From Candidatus Sulfotelmatobacter sp. (GTDB lineage: Bacteria; Acidobacteriota; Terriglobia; Terriglobales; Acidobacteriaceae), in the NCBI GenBank assembly GCA_030037515.1, contig JASHRE010000149.1:1-8458 (forward strand): a stretch of 8,458 nt of DNA, written 5' to 3'. The position numbers and the translations under genes are program-made. The notes beneath the pieces were generated by a model. It saw only the letters and a program-made list of their open reading frames with translations. It had not been told where the DNA came from and made no database searches. Every line of letters begins with the position of its first letter. Position 1 is the stretch's first letter. Of this stretch, positions 1-6,234 are shown piece after piece.

Positions 1-54
1 CGTCCATTAGCACGCACGATGCCGAACTTGTCGCTCTCATCTTTGGAACGGTAG

Positions 55-569
55 AAGAGGTTAACAGTAAGGCGACTCTCGTCGGAAGGCCTCGGTCTTA
101 CCGCCGATCATCCCGATATCCGGCCAACAGAACCGCCTAAAGCCGAGGTGCGATTTGCTGACAAGATCGCCAAGCAACTCACCCGAGTCAACGAGGGGCG
201 CGTCACTACTGGAGGCATGACTGTTGGCGAATTCATCGAAAAAAGCTAATTCCCTCGCTGCGAATGGCGATCCAGGTCCCCGCTGGCAACGAAATGCACC
301 CAGAGCCTTCCACCGTGAACAGCTACCGCGATATCTTCAAGGTTCACGTCAAAAACAATCCGGCTGCAAAGCTCCGGCTCCGGGAATTCATCCCACGCGA
401 TGGGCAGCGGTTCCTTGACTCGATCCGTCAAAAGCTATCGCACCAGACTCACCTGCGCGTGAAGAACTTCATGCGCGGGGCCTTCACCTGGGCAATTGCC
501 GACGGCGCTTACGAAGGAGAGAACCCTATGGTTGCAACGAAAGCGGGGGGGGTGGATCAAGGAATCTAG
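55..569 (+). pseudogene. tyrosine recombinase, N-terminal and core-binding part (broken)
   Basis: This is the front half of a phage-type site-specific recombinase, which would cut and join DNA at an attachment site. From about 109 the frame reads as a typical integrase N-terminus (FADKIAKQLTRVNEGR, then TVGEFIEKS) and hits TAA at 247-249, where a Tyr codon (SYFPRCE) would fit. The core-binding domain resumes in another frame at about 264-275 (EPSTVNSYRDIFKVHV, then LSHQTHLRVKNFMRGAFTWA) and ends at TAG 567-569. One base appears to be missing near 268-273. An extra G in the 8-G run at 545-552 separates this part from the catalytic part: seven Gs would read through as AGGWIKESS. The true start is not clear and may lie left of position 55, where TAG at 52-54 closes the frame. 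What is seen is the set of frame segments in the correct order; the family assignment is from recognition. Confidence 0.75.
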
Positions 570-1218
570 TGCTCCGAGTCTCGCTGATCTGCCGGAGAGC
601 GAGAGAATCCGGAAACAGAAAATTCGGGAATCGAACAATCACGCATATACGTTGGAGGAAGTTGCAGAGATGCTGGACAAGCTGCCTGAACCGGCACGGA
701 CGGTCTGTGCCGTTGCGGCCTCTACGGGAGCGAGTCGAAGCGAATTACGTGGACTAAAGTGGAGTGATTACGATGGCGAGAATATCAAAGTCCAACGCAA
801 GGTGTGGAACACAGTTGTAAGCGCTACGAAGACCGAGGCTCGTGAGGGAAGGATATACGTTGTTCGCATACTTCAAAACATTCTCAGGAAATACAAGACA
901 GAATACCCGGAGGCTGGCGACGGCTGGATGTTCCGCGGTGAAAAACTTCTGCGCCCTCTGGACCTGGACAAGCTATCCCGGCGCGAAATCCCCCAACACA
1001 TCAACGGAGCCCGGTTCGGTTGGCATGCTTTCCGACGTGGCCTCGGAACGAGGCTCAACGAAATGGGCGTGCCTGATAACGACATCCAAAACATTCTTCG
1101 CCACGCGGACATCTCCACAACCCAAGCCTATTACATTCTGCCCAACATGGAACGCGCAAAGGCCGGATTGAAGAAGCTCGGGACGGTCGCACAGCGAAAA
1201 TACGGCATCAAGGTATAA
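496..1218 (+). CDS. tyrosine recombinase (phage integrase) catalytic domain, separated from its N-terminus by a frameshift
   Basis: This open segment carries the catalytic domain of a tyrosine recombinase. Numbering from the first ATG of the segment, the expected catalytic set is present: box I Arg81 (TGASRSELRGLKW), the beta-hairpin Lys112 (TKTEA), His177 and Arg180 (HAFRR), His203 (LRHAD) and the nucleophile Tyr212 (TTQAYYIL). Residues before about WIKESS (residue 20) are probably frame-shadow; homology starts where the G8 run at 545-552 brings the frame in. As it stands, the protein lacks the core-binding domain and would not be expected to recombine DNA alone unless the G run is read with slippage. 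The stop lies 9 bp before a tRNA gene on the same strand, the usual setting of an integrated element. I am confident of the family, less so whether the cell makes anything functional. Confidence 0.85.
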   Translation: MPTALTKERTLWLQRKRGGWIKESSAPSLADLPESERIRKQKIRESNNHAYTLEEVAEMLDKLPEPARTVCAVAASTGASRSELRGLKWSDYDGENIKVQRKVWNTVVSATKTEAREGRIYVVRILQNILRKYKTEYPEAGDGWMFRGEKLLRPLDLDKLSRREIPQHINGARFGWHAFRRGLGTRLNEMGVPDNDIQNILRHADISTTQAYYILPNMERAKAGLKKLGTVAQRKYGIKV

Positions 1219-1227
1219 TCCCTGGGA

Positions 1228-1304
1228 GGGCCTGTAGCTCAATCGGTTAGAGCATCGGACTCATAATCCGCCGGTTCCCGGTTCGAGTCCGGGCGGGCCC
1301 ACCA
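1228..1304 (+). tRNA. tRNA with anticodon CAT, probably elongator tRNA-Met
   Basis: A complete cloverleaf can be drawn. The acceptor stem is 1228-1234 with 1294-1300, and the D arm is GCTC/GAGC at 1237-1253. The anticodon stem is 1255-1259 with 1267-1271 around loop CTCATAA, with anticodon CAT at 1262-1264. The T arm is CCCGG-TTCGAGT-CCGGG (1277-1293), followed by A73 and an encoded CCA at 1302-1304. The first acceptor base pairs and the GGG/CCC anticodon-stem signature is absent, so this is not an initiator tRNA. It could be elongator Met or the lysidine-modified Ile2; the sequence alone does not settle this, and Met is the more likely. Position 27-43 is a T-C mismatch, a mild oddity. tRNA genes are classic attachment sites for tyrosine recombinases, matching the integrase immediately upstream. 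Confidence 0.93.
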
Positions 1305-1310
1305 AAAAAA

Positions 1311-1569
1311 TCACGCGACTCGTTTTCTACGCAACGCACCACCAGCCTCGACCCAGGCTTGAACTTCACTCCACAGAAACAAAGTCGCCTTGTCCTCCGT
1401 GATGCGCTTCGTTAGACGGAATTGGATTCGTTTTTTTTCGCGCCCAATCGTAAATTGTATCGGGGCGGACATGCAGCCGTACCGCAATCTGCTTGGCGGT
1501 CTCGCACAGTTCGGAACTCTGCCTAGAAATTGCAGGTTGAACGGCCTCTTTCCGACTCTCCAAGCGCAT
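1311..1569 (-). pseudogene. small helix-turn-helix (excisionase/MerR-like) DNA-binding protein, frameshifted
   Basis: Read from ATG 1569 on the - strand, the product begins MRLESRKEAV and contains a winged-helix-type HTH core (ETAKQIAVRLHVRPDTIYDW, then ARKK). The frame then breaks in an 8-A run (T8 at 1431-1438 on the + strand). With seven As the reading continues RIQFRLTKRI...FLWSEVQAWVEAGG and stops at 1311-1313, giving an 85-aa protein with the domain layout of HTH_17/excisionase-like regulators. Such proteins bind DNA near recombinase genes and often steer excision or act as small regulators; that role here is inferred from the fold and from the recombinase and tRNA next door. It is either a pseudogene, a sequencing error in the homopolymer, or a tract-controlled gene. 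Alternative starts upstream (ATG at 1641) have no domain support. Confidence 0.65.
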
Positions 1570-2293
1570 AGGCCACCAACATTCGACGAAGATTTGGCCG
1601 GTAAAAGGCCAATAATCTCCGGAGCGGAGCACTTGTTCCAAAAACCTGTGGATCCTGACAGTTCACGAATCGGAGTGCTGACTTGTGAGAGGATCTGCGT
1701 CAATCAGTGCGCAACGGTCGCGGGTGACCTCGCCCAATCGCTGGCCAAAGTACCGAGAGGCAACGGGGTCATCCGCGTTGTTGCCGCCACGCGGTGTACA
1801 GATATTCGACTTGAGAGCACCTGTAAAACTTGACAGTTTACCAGTCGAGTAGGGTGCGGCATGAGAAGCGATAGGTTCTCCGTCACTGGGCTTGCCCTTT
1901 ATCGATCCCCAGTCAGACCTCCCCAACATGTCAGTTCAGCGCGGAAAACGCCGGTGCCTACCGTGGTGCGATGACTGATCAGCGTATGAACGGTGAAAGG
2001 TCGCTCTGGCGTGCATTGGGCTACTTCAAAGTCTTCATTTTTCGGGCATGGTATTCAATCACGGCGGAGTGGAATACGACTGTAAAGAAGGAACAGGCAG
2101 TGAGTAGTCGGTTGGCCCAGGGATGGCAAAAAAGGGAATAGACGAAAATGCGCTAACTGAACAGCGAAACACATGGCAAATGCGGCAATTGATTGTTTCG
2201 TAGCCTTTCGTATCAGCTCATTCTTCACGGCGTCCATTGCGAAGCGATGCGGGTGAGGACCGGAGACCAAGGTCAGAATCCGTCCGATACTAT
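1570..2293. other. about 720 bp without a recognised gene
   Basis: Open frames exist on both strands (for example 1663-1929 on -, 1390-1833 on +, 2055-2270 on -), but none shows a recognisable domain, a ribosome-binding site, or agreement between adjacent frames that would reveal a decayed gene. A - strand frame from ATG 2237 has a short hydrophobic stretch (SIAAFAMCFAVQLA) but lacks a Shine-Dalgarno sequence. The stretch may be remnants of the mobile DNA that brought the recombinases, but I see nothing that proves it. Confidence 0.4.
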
Positions 2294-3883
2294 TTATTCC
2301 ATGTCCATTACGATCTCGCCGTATTCCCGTCTACCCCGAATGTTGGCCATGCCTGCGTCGGCCAAGTACTCCGCTCTGAGCTTGATGTCCGGTATAGTTC
2401 GGATTGCCGCCAGCGTCCGCTGGGGATACGAATCGATTCCACGCGCCAGCACTCCCACATTAAGTCGGGAAATCAGGGACAGGTCTCTGCCTCGCTTCTG
2501 CGCCTGCGAAGCCACCTGGAAAAACCTTGCAACGGCGTCTTCGTAGGATTTCGCGTCGTTTCGCGTGAGAGAAGCCGAGGCAATATCGATGAGGCAATCC
2601 ATTTGATCTTCACCATCCTGCCTAGCGCAGAGCGCATTTGCCTTCGTCAACAATTCGGCGGCCGTGCCGGGATCGCAACAACGCCCTGACGCTAATTGCG
2701 CGTAGACCTTCGCGCGGGCGACATCATCGTTTAGGGCATCGGCGGCGGCAAGCGCTCCTTTCGGGTCCGAAGAAGATTCCTTGATGATATTCATAACGTC
2801 GCGCTCCCGCGTGAATTGTGGCGGCAATCTCGGAGGTTCGCGCAACACGCGAGGAGCGGAGGGGGCTTCCAATCCGGAACCGCTTCCCGACCGCGCGCTA
2901 GAGCGAACTGAAATACTCATAAACCCGCCACGCGTCCCTCCCGCTTCCGGCTGCGGCGCGGCAGCCAGTTCAGGTCTAGTCTTCAGCAGGCTATCGGCTA
3001 ATTCTGGGTCGCCGTTGCGGATGGTGGCGAGGTAACGATAGAGCGTCGCGTCGGTAGAATTTGTAAACTTCGCAGGGTTAGGCCCCATGGCAATGTTATA
3101 TTCGCCACGCCAGTCGTCAGAGTCCTTTTGAGAACTGTCGAGAATTCGCTTAACGCCGATCTGGACGAGCTCGCGTTTCGTCGAGGCGGGCAGAACCGGA
3201 GACGATTCTATAAGAAATTGCATAAGCTCATCTTGCATAGGATCTGGCTGGTAAGGCGCAACGGCCGCGGCGTTCAATATCTTTTTCACTACGTGCTGAC
3301 CTTGTCTCGAATCAGTGGCCCGGAGTTTCACAACGATCTTGCTCCACGCGCTGAAGGGATAGTCCCCGTGCGTTGCCAGGTTCTGCGCGGCACGCTCTAA
3401 CTCCGGCAGACCTGCAACACCATAGTGTTCGAAATATCGGGTGAAGATGGCGCTTGTGGTCTGAGTCTCGGGAACATTGTGATGAAAGGGAGCGAAGACA
3501 TGCCCCCTAAACTCAGGCGGGGGCGCCGGTTTGACGGCCAGCAGCATGGTCAATGCAGCAGCGGGATCCACATTCGACATAGCGGAAGCCGCCGATTCTT
3601 GCACAGTTTCCCTTTCCTGGCGCTTGAGATTGGCTGCAAGGTCGAACAACTCTTGGGACCAAGACTTCGCTTCAGGGATTTTCAGAATGCCAGCCCCATG
3701 TGCCACACGGCTGAGAATTCCAGCGCGTTCTTCGGGAGCAACTTGTGATGCGAGCTCGTGAGCTTCTCGAAGAAGAGCAGGACGATCGATTTCATTTCCC
3801 GAATTGGAACTGTTATCTCCGACGATCTGCCCGATTGCCAAGATAGCAACACCAAACAAGCTTGGGAGCAGCGGAGAAGGCAT
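2294..3883 (-). CDS. predicted exported alpha-helical protein of unknown function
   Basis: This is an intact 529-residue frame. The N-terminus has a hydrophobic stretch (LLPSLFGVAILAIGQIVG, residues 5-22) but no Lys or Arg before it, so it is a weak signal peptide or membrane anchor; I infer export. Residues 31-310 and 360-515 are almost entirely amphipathic helices, with repeated Ala/Leu-rich units such as ALAAADALNDDVARAKVYAQLA, resembling solenoid (TPR- or HEAT-like) protein-interaction repeats. The two halves are joined by a Gly/Ser/Arg/Pro-rich linker at 311-358 (GGTRGGF, ARSGSGSG, PPRLPP). Cys402, Cys403, Cys419 and Cys430 could form disulphides if the protein is exported. I see no catalytic motif. 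The start ATG at 3883 is supported by AAGGTG about 10 nt upstream. Similar long helical hypothetical proteins are common in acidobacteria; the function is not recognised. It is unbroken, unlike its recombinase neighbours. Confidence 0.85.
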   Translation of the reverse strand: MPSPLLPSLFGVAILAIGQIVGDNSSNSGNEIDRPALLREAHELASQVAPEERAGILSRVAHGAGILKIPEAKSWSQELFDLAANLKRQERETVQESAASAMSNVDPAAALTMLLAVKPAPPPEFRGHVFAPFHHNVPETQTTSAIFTRYFEHYGVAGLPELERAAQNLATHGDYPFSAWSKIVVKLRATDSRQGQHVVKKILNAAAVAPYQPDPMQDELMQFLIESSPVLPASTKRELVQIGVKRILDSSQKDSDDWRGEYNIAMGPNPAKFTNSTDATLYRYLATIRNGDPELADSLLKTRPELAAAPQPEAGGTRGGFMSISVRSSARSGSGSGLEAPSAPRVLREPPRLPPQFTRERDVMNIIKESSSDPKGALAAADALNDDVARAKVYAQLASGRCCDPGTAAELLTKANALCARQDGEDQMDCLIDIASASLTRNDAKSYEDAVARFFQVASQAQKRGRDLSLISRLNVGVLARGIDSYPQRTLAAIRTIPDIKLRAEYLADAGMANIRGRREYGEIVMDME

Positions 3884-3899
3884 ACAACGGATGCACCTT

Positions 3900-3922
3900 A
3901 TTATAAGAAGGTTGGAATCACA
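3900..3922 (-). promoter_or_regulatory. possible promoter or regulatory region of the 529-residue gene
   Basis: On the - strand a TATAAT lies at 3905-3900 with TGTGATTCCA (3922-3913) one half-turn to two turns upstream. No good -35 hexamer sits 16-18 bp from the TATAAT, and a start of transcription from it would leave only about 10 nt of leader, clipping the AAGGTG ribosome-binding site. The TATAAT may therefore be accidental. The TGTGATTCC element resembles motifs before three small genes in this window. Confidence 0.3.
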
Positions 3923-4023
3923 TCTTATTTACGACAGTGGCAACGCTTTTGTCTAGCATTGGGTTGGGAGAATGGTAGTACCGATATTATAAGGGCACAA
4001 CTCCGACGCCTTTCCTGTATTGC

Positions 4024-4450
4024 TTAAATCAAGATTCTCTCTACTTTCATCCAAACTGAGCTGAGCATTCCCTGCGGTCATACGGCCCTGTGGTCCGAGT
4101 GCTCTCGTGGTTAGCCATTTGCTGCGCAATCTCCGACTTGCCCCCATGGCGCAGATACTCCGTAATGCCAGTGGCACGAAACGTATGGCAGTTGATTCGC
4201 GTCTCCATTCCTGCTGCCGCCGCACGCCGGCAGATCATGCGGCAGACATCCGCCTGGCTCATCGGCCTCTGGCTGAACCTTCCCGACCGCCCTTTGATGG
4301 TCGGAAACACGTAGCCCTTGGGATCCGCCCTGAGATTGGAGGCTTCGATGTATTGGCCAAGGTAGGAATCGAGCTTGTGATGACAGGGCATCTCGTGACG
4401 TTTTCCGCTCTTCTCGTGCAAACGCACCCAGCGGCCATATCGCCGTTAAT
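4024..4450 (-). pseudogene. tyrosine recombinase remnant, C-terminal catalytic part
   Basis: This is the C-terminal half of a phage-type integrase. It reads GRWVRLHEKSGKRHEMPCHH, then HTFRATGIT (box II His and Arg), then MANHESTRTTGPYDRR (box III His and the Tyr nucleophile). The box I Arg and everything before it are missing: an in-frame TAA lies just upstream of the first recognisable residues near 4450. At the other end the open frame stops at 4047. Removing one G from the GGG after the nucleophile, and then one A from GAAAGTA, restores the family's usual ending (YDRRNAQLSL, DEVERILI, stop at 4024-4026). So there are two small insertions plus a 5' truncation. It appears to be a different subfamily from the N-terminal piece at 4770-5285 and cannot be active on its own. 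Confidence 0.8.
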
Positions 4451-4547
4451 TGCCTTTCGTTTTTCATCGCTCCCCCTTAATCTGGCCGTGGAGTTTAATC
4501 TCATCCAATTCCCGCGACTTCGACCCGCCTTCCGCCGACATCCGACC

Positions 4548-4556
4548 GTGATTCCC
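4548..4556 (+). promoter_or_regulatory. GTGATTCCC motif upstream of a small coiled-coil gene
   Basis: This is one of three exact copies of GTGATTCCC in the window. It ends 35 nt before the ATG at 4592. No matching Shine-Dalgarno sequence lies between, and a weak AT-rich TAAAAAT follows about 17 nt downstream. The motif could be part of a promoter or an operator; the basis is recurrence and position only. Confidence 0.35.
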
Positions 4557-4591
4557 GCGCCGCCGCACCTAAAAATGCTCTGCGTTTTCAG

Positions 4592-4730
4592 ATGATCGAT
4601 AACACGTGTACACTCGCCGCCGAATTCGCCGACCTTATCGCGACGCGAATTGACCTGGAGGAAGAAAATCGCGAAGCTGAAGGAGGAGTCAAAGCAGTAC
4701 AAACCACGCAAGAAACGGAAACGAAAATGA
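4592..4730 (+). pseudogene. small coiled-coil protein with a basic tail, apparently frameshifted
   Basis: From ATG 4592 the frame reads MIDNTCTLAAEFADLIATRI, then DLEEEN, a helical heptad-like start. In that frame the sequence then becomes low-complexity. One base away it continues AKLKEESKQYKPRKKRKRK and stops at TGA 4728-4730, a natural end for a small coiled-coil protein with a Lys/Arg-rich nucleic-acid-binding tail. Deleting the T at about 4669 joins the two parts as LEEENAKLKEESKQYKPRKK. If there is no lesion, the frame instead runs to 4813 as a 73-aa product. The gene lies antisense between two recombinase remnants and has a GTGATTCCC motif upstream. The family is not recognised; the frameshift reading is inferred. 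Confidence 0.4.
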
Positions 4731-4769
4731 AGGAACAAACATCAATCACGGACACGTCGAACGTATCAG

Positions 4770-5285
4770 CAAGCCCTTGCCTGCAGACGGTTCTTTCAGG
4801 GAACTCGATGTAAGGCACGGTCGTCAGCTTTCGGGGCGTACACCTTGGTGCAAGCGTCAACATCCGTCGCAAACAAGCGAGACCCGGTTGATTGTCGCAT
4901 TGCCAACGCCTCCAGCTTTCCGTTCCCTGACCAAGCGTCGAGCGAAGTCGGTGTCCAGCTAGTGGCAGGAACTCCCTTGTTGACGATGACGATTCTGCCG
5001 TCAATCGTCTCTGTCTTGTACTCCCAGAACTCGTCGAGTGTGGCCAGCCCTGCGATGTTCTCAGTCCCGTCTGACTTTGTCCGCGGCGATTTGTTCCCGG
5101 CTGCGACATAAGAGCTAATAAAGTCTTCTCGCAAGTCTGCATATCGCAGCCGCTTCATATCAGTGATGGGAGCCAGACCGTTGTCACGGTCGCCCATCAG
5201 CTTCCGAAGAGCTCGCTGTGCTTCTTCACGAACGTCCGTCTTGGTAGAAACTCGAATCTGCCGTCCGTCTGTTATTTTTGTGCCT
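4770..5285 (-). pseudogene. tyrosine recombinase remnant, N-terminal and core-binding part
   Basis: Reading leftward from about 5285, the frame gives GRQIRVSTKTDVREEAQRAL, then RYADLREDFISSYVAAGNKS and DGTENIAGLATLDEFWEY, which is the arm-binding start and core-binding domain of an integrase. Homology then jumps to a second frame (TDFARRLVRERKAGGVGNAT, then INR) and a third (LACLRRMLTLA, then KLTTVPYIEFP), so at least two frameshifts lie between about 4990 and 4870. Nothing of the catalytic domain follows; similarity fades near 4770. A TGA just upstream (about 5286) removes the original start. ATG 5197 opens the longest single frame, ending at 4796. The order of fragments is seen directly; the family call rests on the INRSLACLRRML-type core-binding signature. 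Confidence 0.75.
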
Positions 5286-5305
5286 CAAAACAAATTAAGC
5301 ATATT

Positions 5306-5314
5306 GTGATTCCC
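5306..5314 (+). promoter_or_regulatory. GTGATTCCC motif upstream of the 49-aa membrane-protein gene
   Basis: This exact GTGATTCCC is embedded in ATTGTGATTCCC (5303-5314), the same 12-mer as at 6575-6586. It is preceded by AAATTAA in both places. It ends 28 nt before the ATG at 5343. The position suggests a promoter element or a regulator site. Confidence 0.45.
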
Positions 5315-5342
5315 GTCACAGAACTGCCAAGGAACCTCGGCA

Positions 5343-5492
5343 ATGATCGCAAAAAGCAATTGTCGGGGTTGTTCCGTGAAACTGCTAAAGATCGTTCAGG
5401 CTTGTGTGGCATTACTCGGCGCTCTGATCTGGTATCTGATCGGGCTGGATCAAAAAAGACGTGACGCACAGATTCTAAATTTGTGCCTGTGA
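5343..5492 (+). CDS. 49-aa single-pass membrane protein, unknown function
   Basis: This short gene has its own signals. An AAGGA ribosome-binding site lies 9 nt before the ATG, and a terminator-like hairpin begins 17 nt after the TGA. The product starts MIAKSNCRGCSVKLLK, has one hydrophobic helix (IVQACVALLGALIWYLIGL, residues 17-35), and ends in a charged tail (DQKRRDAQILNLCL). A CxxC pair sits at Cys7 and Cys10, just before the membrane segment, which could bind metal or form a disulphide; that is speculation. The Lys before the helix and DQKRR after it leave the orientation ambiguous. Small one-helix proteins of this kind act as toxins, regulators of membrane complexes, or phage-encoded accessory proteins; nothing here chooses among these. 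No partner gene is seen next to it. Confidence 0.55.
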   Translation: MIAKSNCRGCSVKLLKIVQACVALLGALIWYLIGLDQKRRDAQILNLCL

Positions 5493-5509
5493 TCCCACGC
5501 AAAACAGAA

Positions 5510-5545
5510 GCCCCCAGAGCCGTGCCGACCCCTGGGGCATCTTTG
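5510..5545 (+). terminator. rho-independent-type hairpin after the 49-aa gene
   Basis: GCCCC at 5510-5514 pairs with GGGGC at 5534-5538, extended by CAG/CTG with one bulged C. A short T-containing tail ATCTTTG follows. It resembles the terminator at 5944-5980 in both arm sequence and tail. Confidence 0.55.
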
Positions 5546-5712
5546 CTCGGGGTGAATGTCTGCTTCGACACTGCGCGAGATTATCTCTGTCGAAAGAGTA
5601 GGGACAATGACCGAAGTCGCCGCTTCGTCTTCTTTGGACTACTAAACGAAATCCACAGAACCGCACGCATCCACAATTGCTTTCGCTTGGGACGCTAACC
5701 TACGATTTTCGG

Positions 5713-5961
5713 ATGACTGATTTCAACATGCCGTTTGCAACCGGCAGATTGAAAAATGTGTCCCTGACTGAAATCGAGCAAGCAATTGCTGGTGCATTGT
5801 GCAAATTGGTCGGAGAGAACGACACGGAACGGCTCTCTGTCCACATCTCTTCCCTGGAGTTTAGCGACTACATGGGATCAAAAGTGATACTGACACTCCG
5901 TAGCACGATGGATGAGAGAAACAAGGAAAACTCATACGGAAAAGCCCCAGAGCTTGACTGA
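5713..5961 (+). CDS. 82-aa protein of unknown function
   Basis: The frame from ATG 5713 gives MTDFNMPFATGRLKN, a predicted helix (SLTEIEQAIAGALCKLVG), and two predicted beta strands (LSVHISSLEF and KVILTLRS). It ends in a charged tail. This alpha-beta-beta layout is compact and believable, but I do not recognise the family. The start is uncertain: no Shine-Dalgarno is visible before ATG 5713, ATG 5728 or the in-frame TTG at 5677. The strongest support is at the end, where the TGA (5959-5961) lies in the loop of a perfect terminator hairpin. It is alone on its strand after a terminator, so it is probably transcribed separately from the 49-aa gene. Confidence 0.55.
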   Translation: MTDFNMPFATGRLKNVSLTEIEQAIAGALCKLVGENDTERLSVHISSLEFSDYMGSKVILTLRSTMDERNKENSYGKAPELD

Positions 5962-5980
5962 CTCTGGGGCATTCTTTGTT
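5944..5980 (+). terminator. strong rho-independent terminator overlapping the stop codon
   Basis: A perfect 9-bp stem, GCCCCAGAG (5944-5952) with CTCTGGGGC (5962-5970), encloses a 9-nt loop. It is followed by the T-rich tail ATTCTTTGTT. The last codons of the 82-aa gene form the left arm and loop, so transcription ends right at the stop codon. Confidence 0.85.
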
Positions 5981-6060
5981 GCGATTGGGGGAAGCCAACC
6001 AACAAACCAACAAAATTCTGACATCCTGACTGAGCGGCTATCCCGCATTGCGCGTGTTTG

Positions 6061-6075
6061 TTACGGATTCCGTAA
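6061..6075. promoter_or_regulatory. 15-bp palindrome TTACGGATTCCGTAA, operator-like
   Basis: Perfect 7-bp half-sites (TTACGGA and TCCGTAA) surround one central base in the intergenic stretch between convergent genes. The form is typical of a dimeric HTH repressor site, but no gene starts close by, and it is too short and T-poor to be a terminator. It may be left over from a removed regulator gene. Confidence 0.4.
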
Positions 6076-6147
6076 AGGCACCGGCTAGCCTTATCAATTC
6101 CAGCGCACTCCCCTTTCCACTGACAGTCAAGCTTGAGTAATCCGTGC

Positions 6148-6188
6148 AAAGAGAAAAGGGCCTGAGAGCTTCCCGCCTCTCAAGCCCC
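6148..6188 (-). terminator. rho-independent terminator for the 63-aa gene
   Basis: On the - strand the arms are GGGCTTGAGAG (6187-6177) and CTCTCAGGCCC (6168-6158), with one internal mismatch and an 8-nt loop. They are followed by TTTTCTCTTT (6157-6148). It lies about 47 nt downstream of the stop of the 63-aa gene. Confidence 0.75.
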
Positions 6189-6234
6189 TTGGCGCGAACC
6201 GTCACATGATGACACCCAAGGATTCCAGCGGTAT

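Noticed and set aside
1663..1929. - strand frame with DWGSIKGKP, briefly considered as a transposase piece
   Set aside because: The resemblance is a few residues long and the rest of the frame shows no transposase features.
2055..2270. - strand frame with a hydrophobic stretch from ATG 2237
   Set aside because: No ribosome-binding site, mixed composition and no domain; may be a remnant but not supportable.
5556..5645. 29-codon + strand frame MSASTLREIISVERVGTM...
   Set aside because: The G-rich stretch is only 2 nt from the ATG, it has no independent support, and it lies directly after a terminator.
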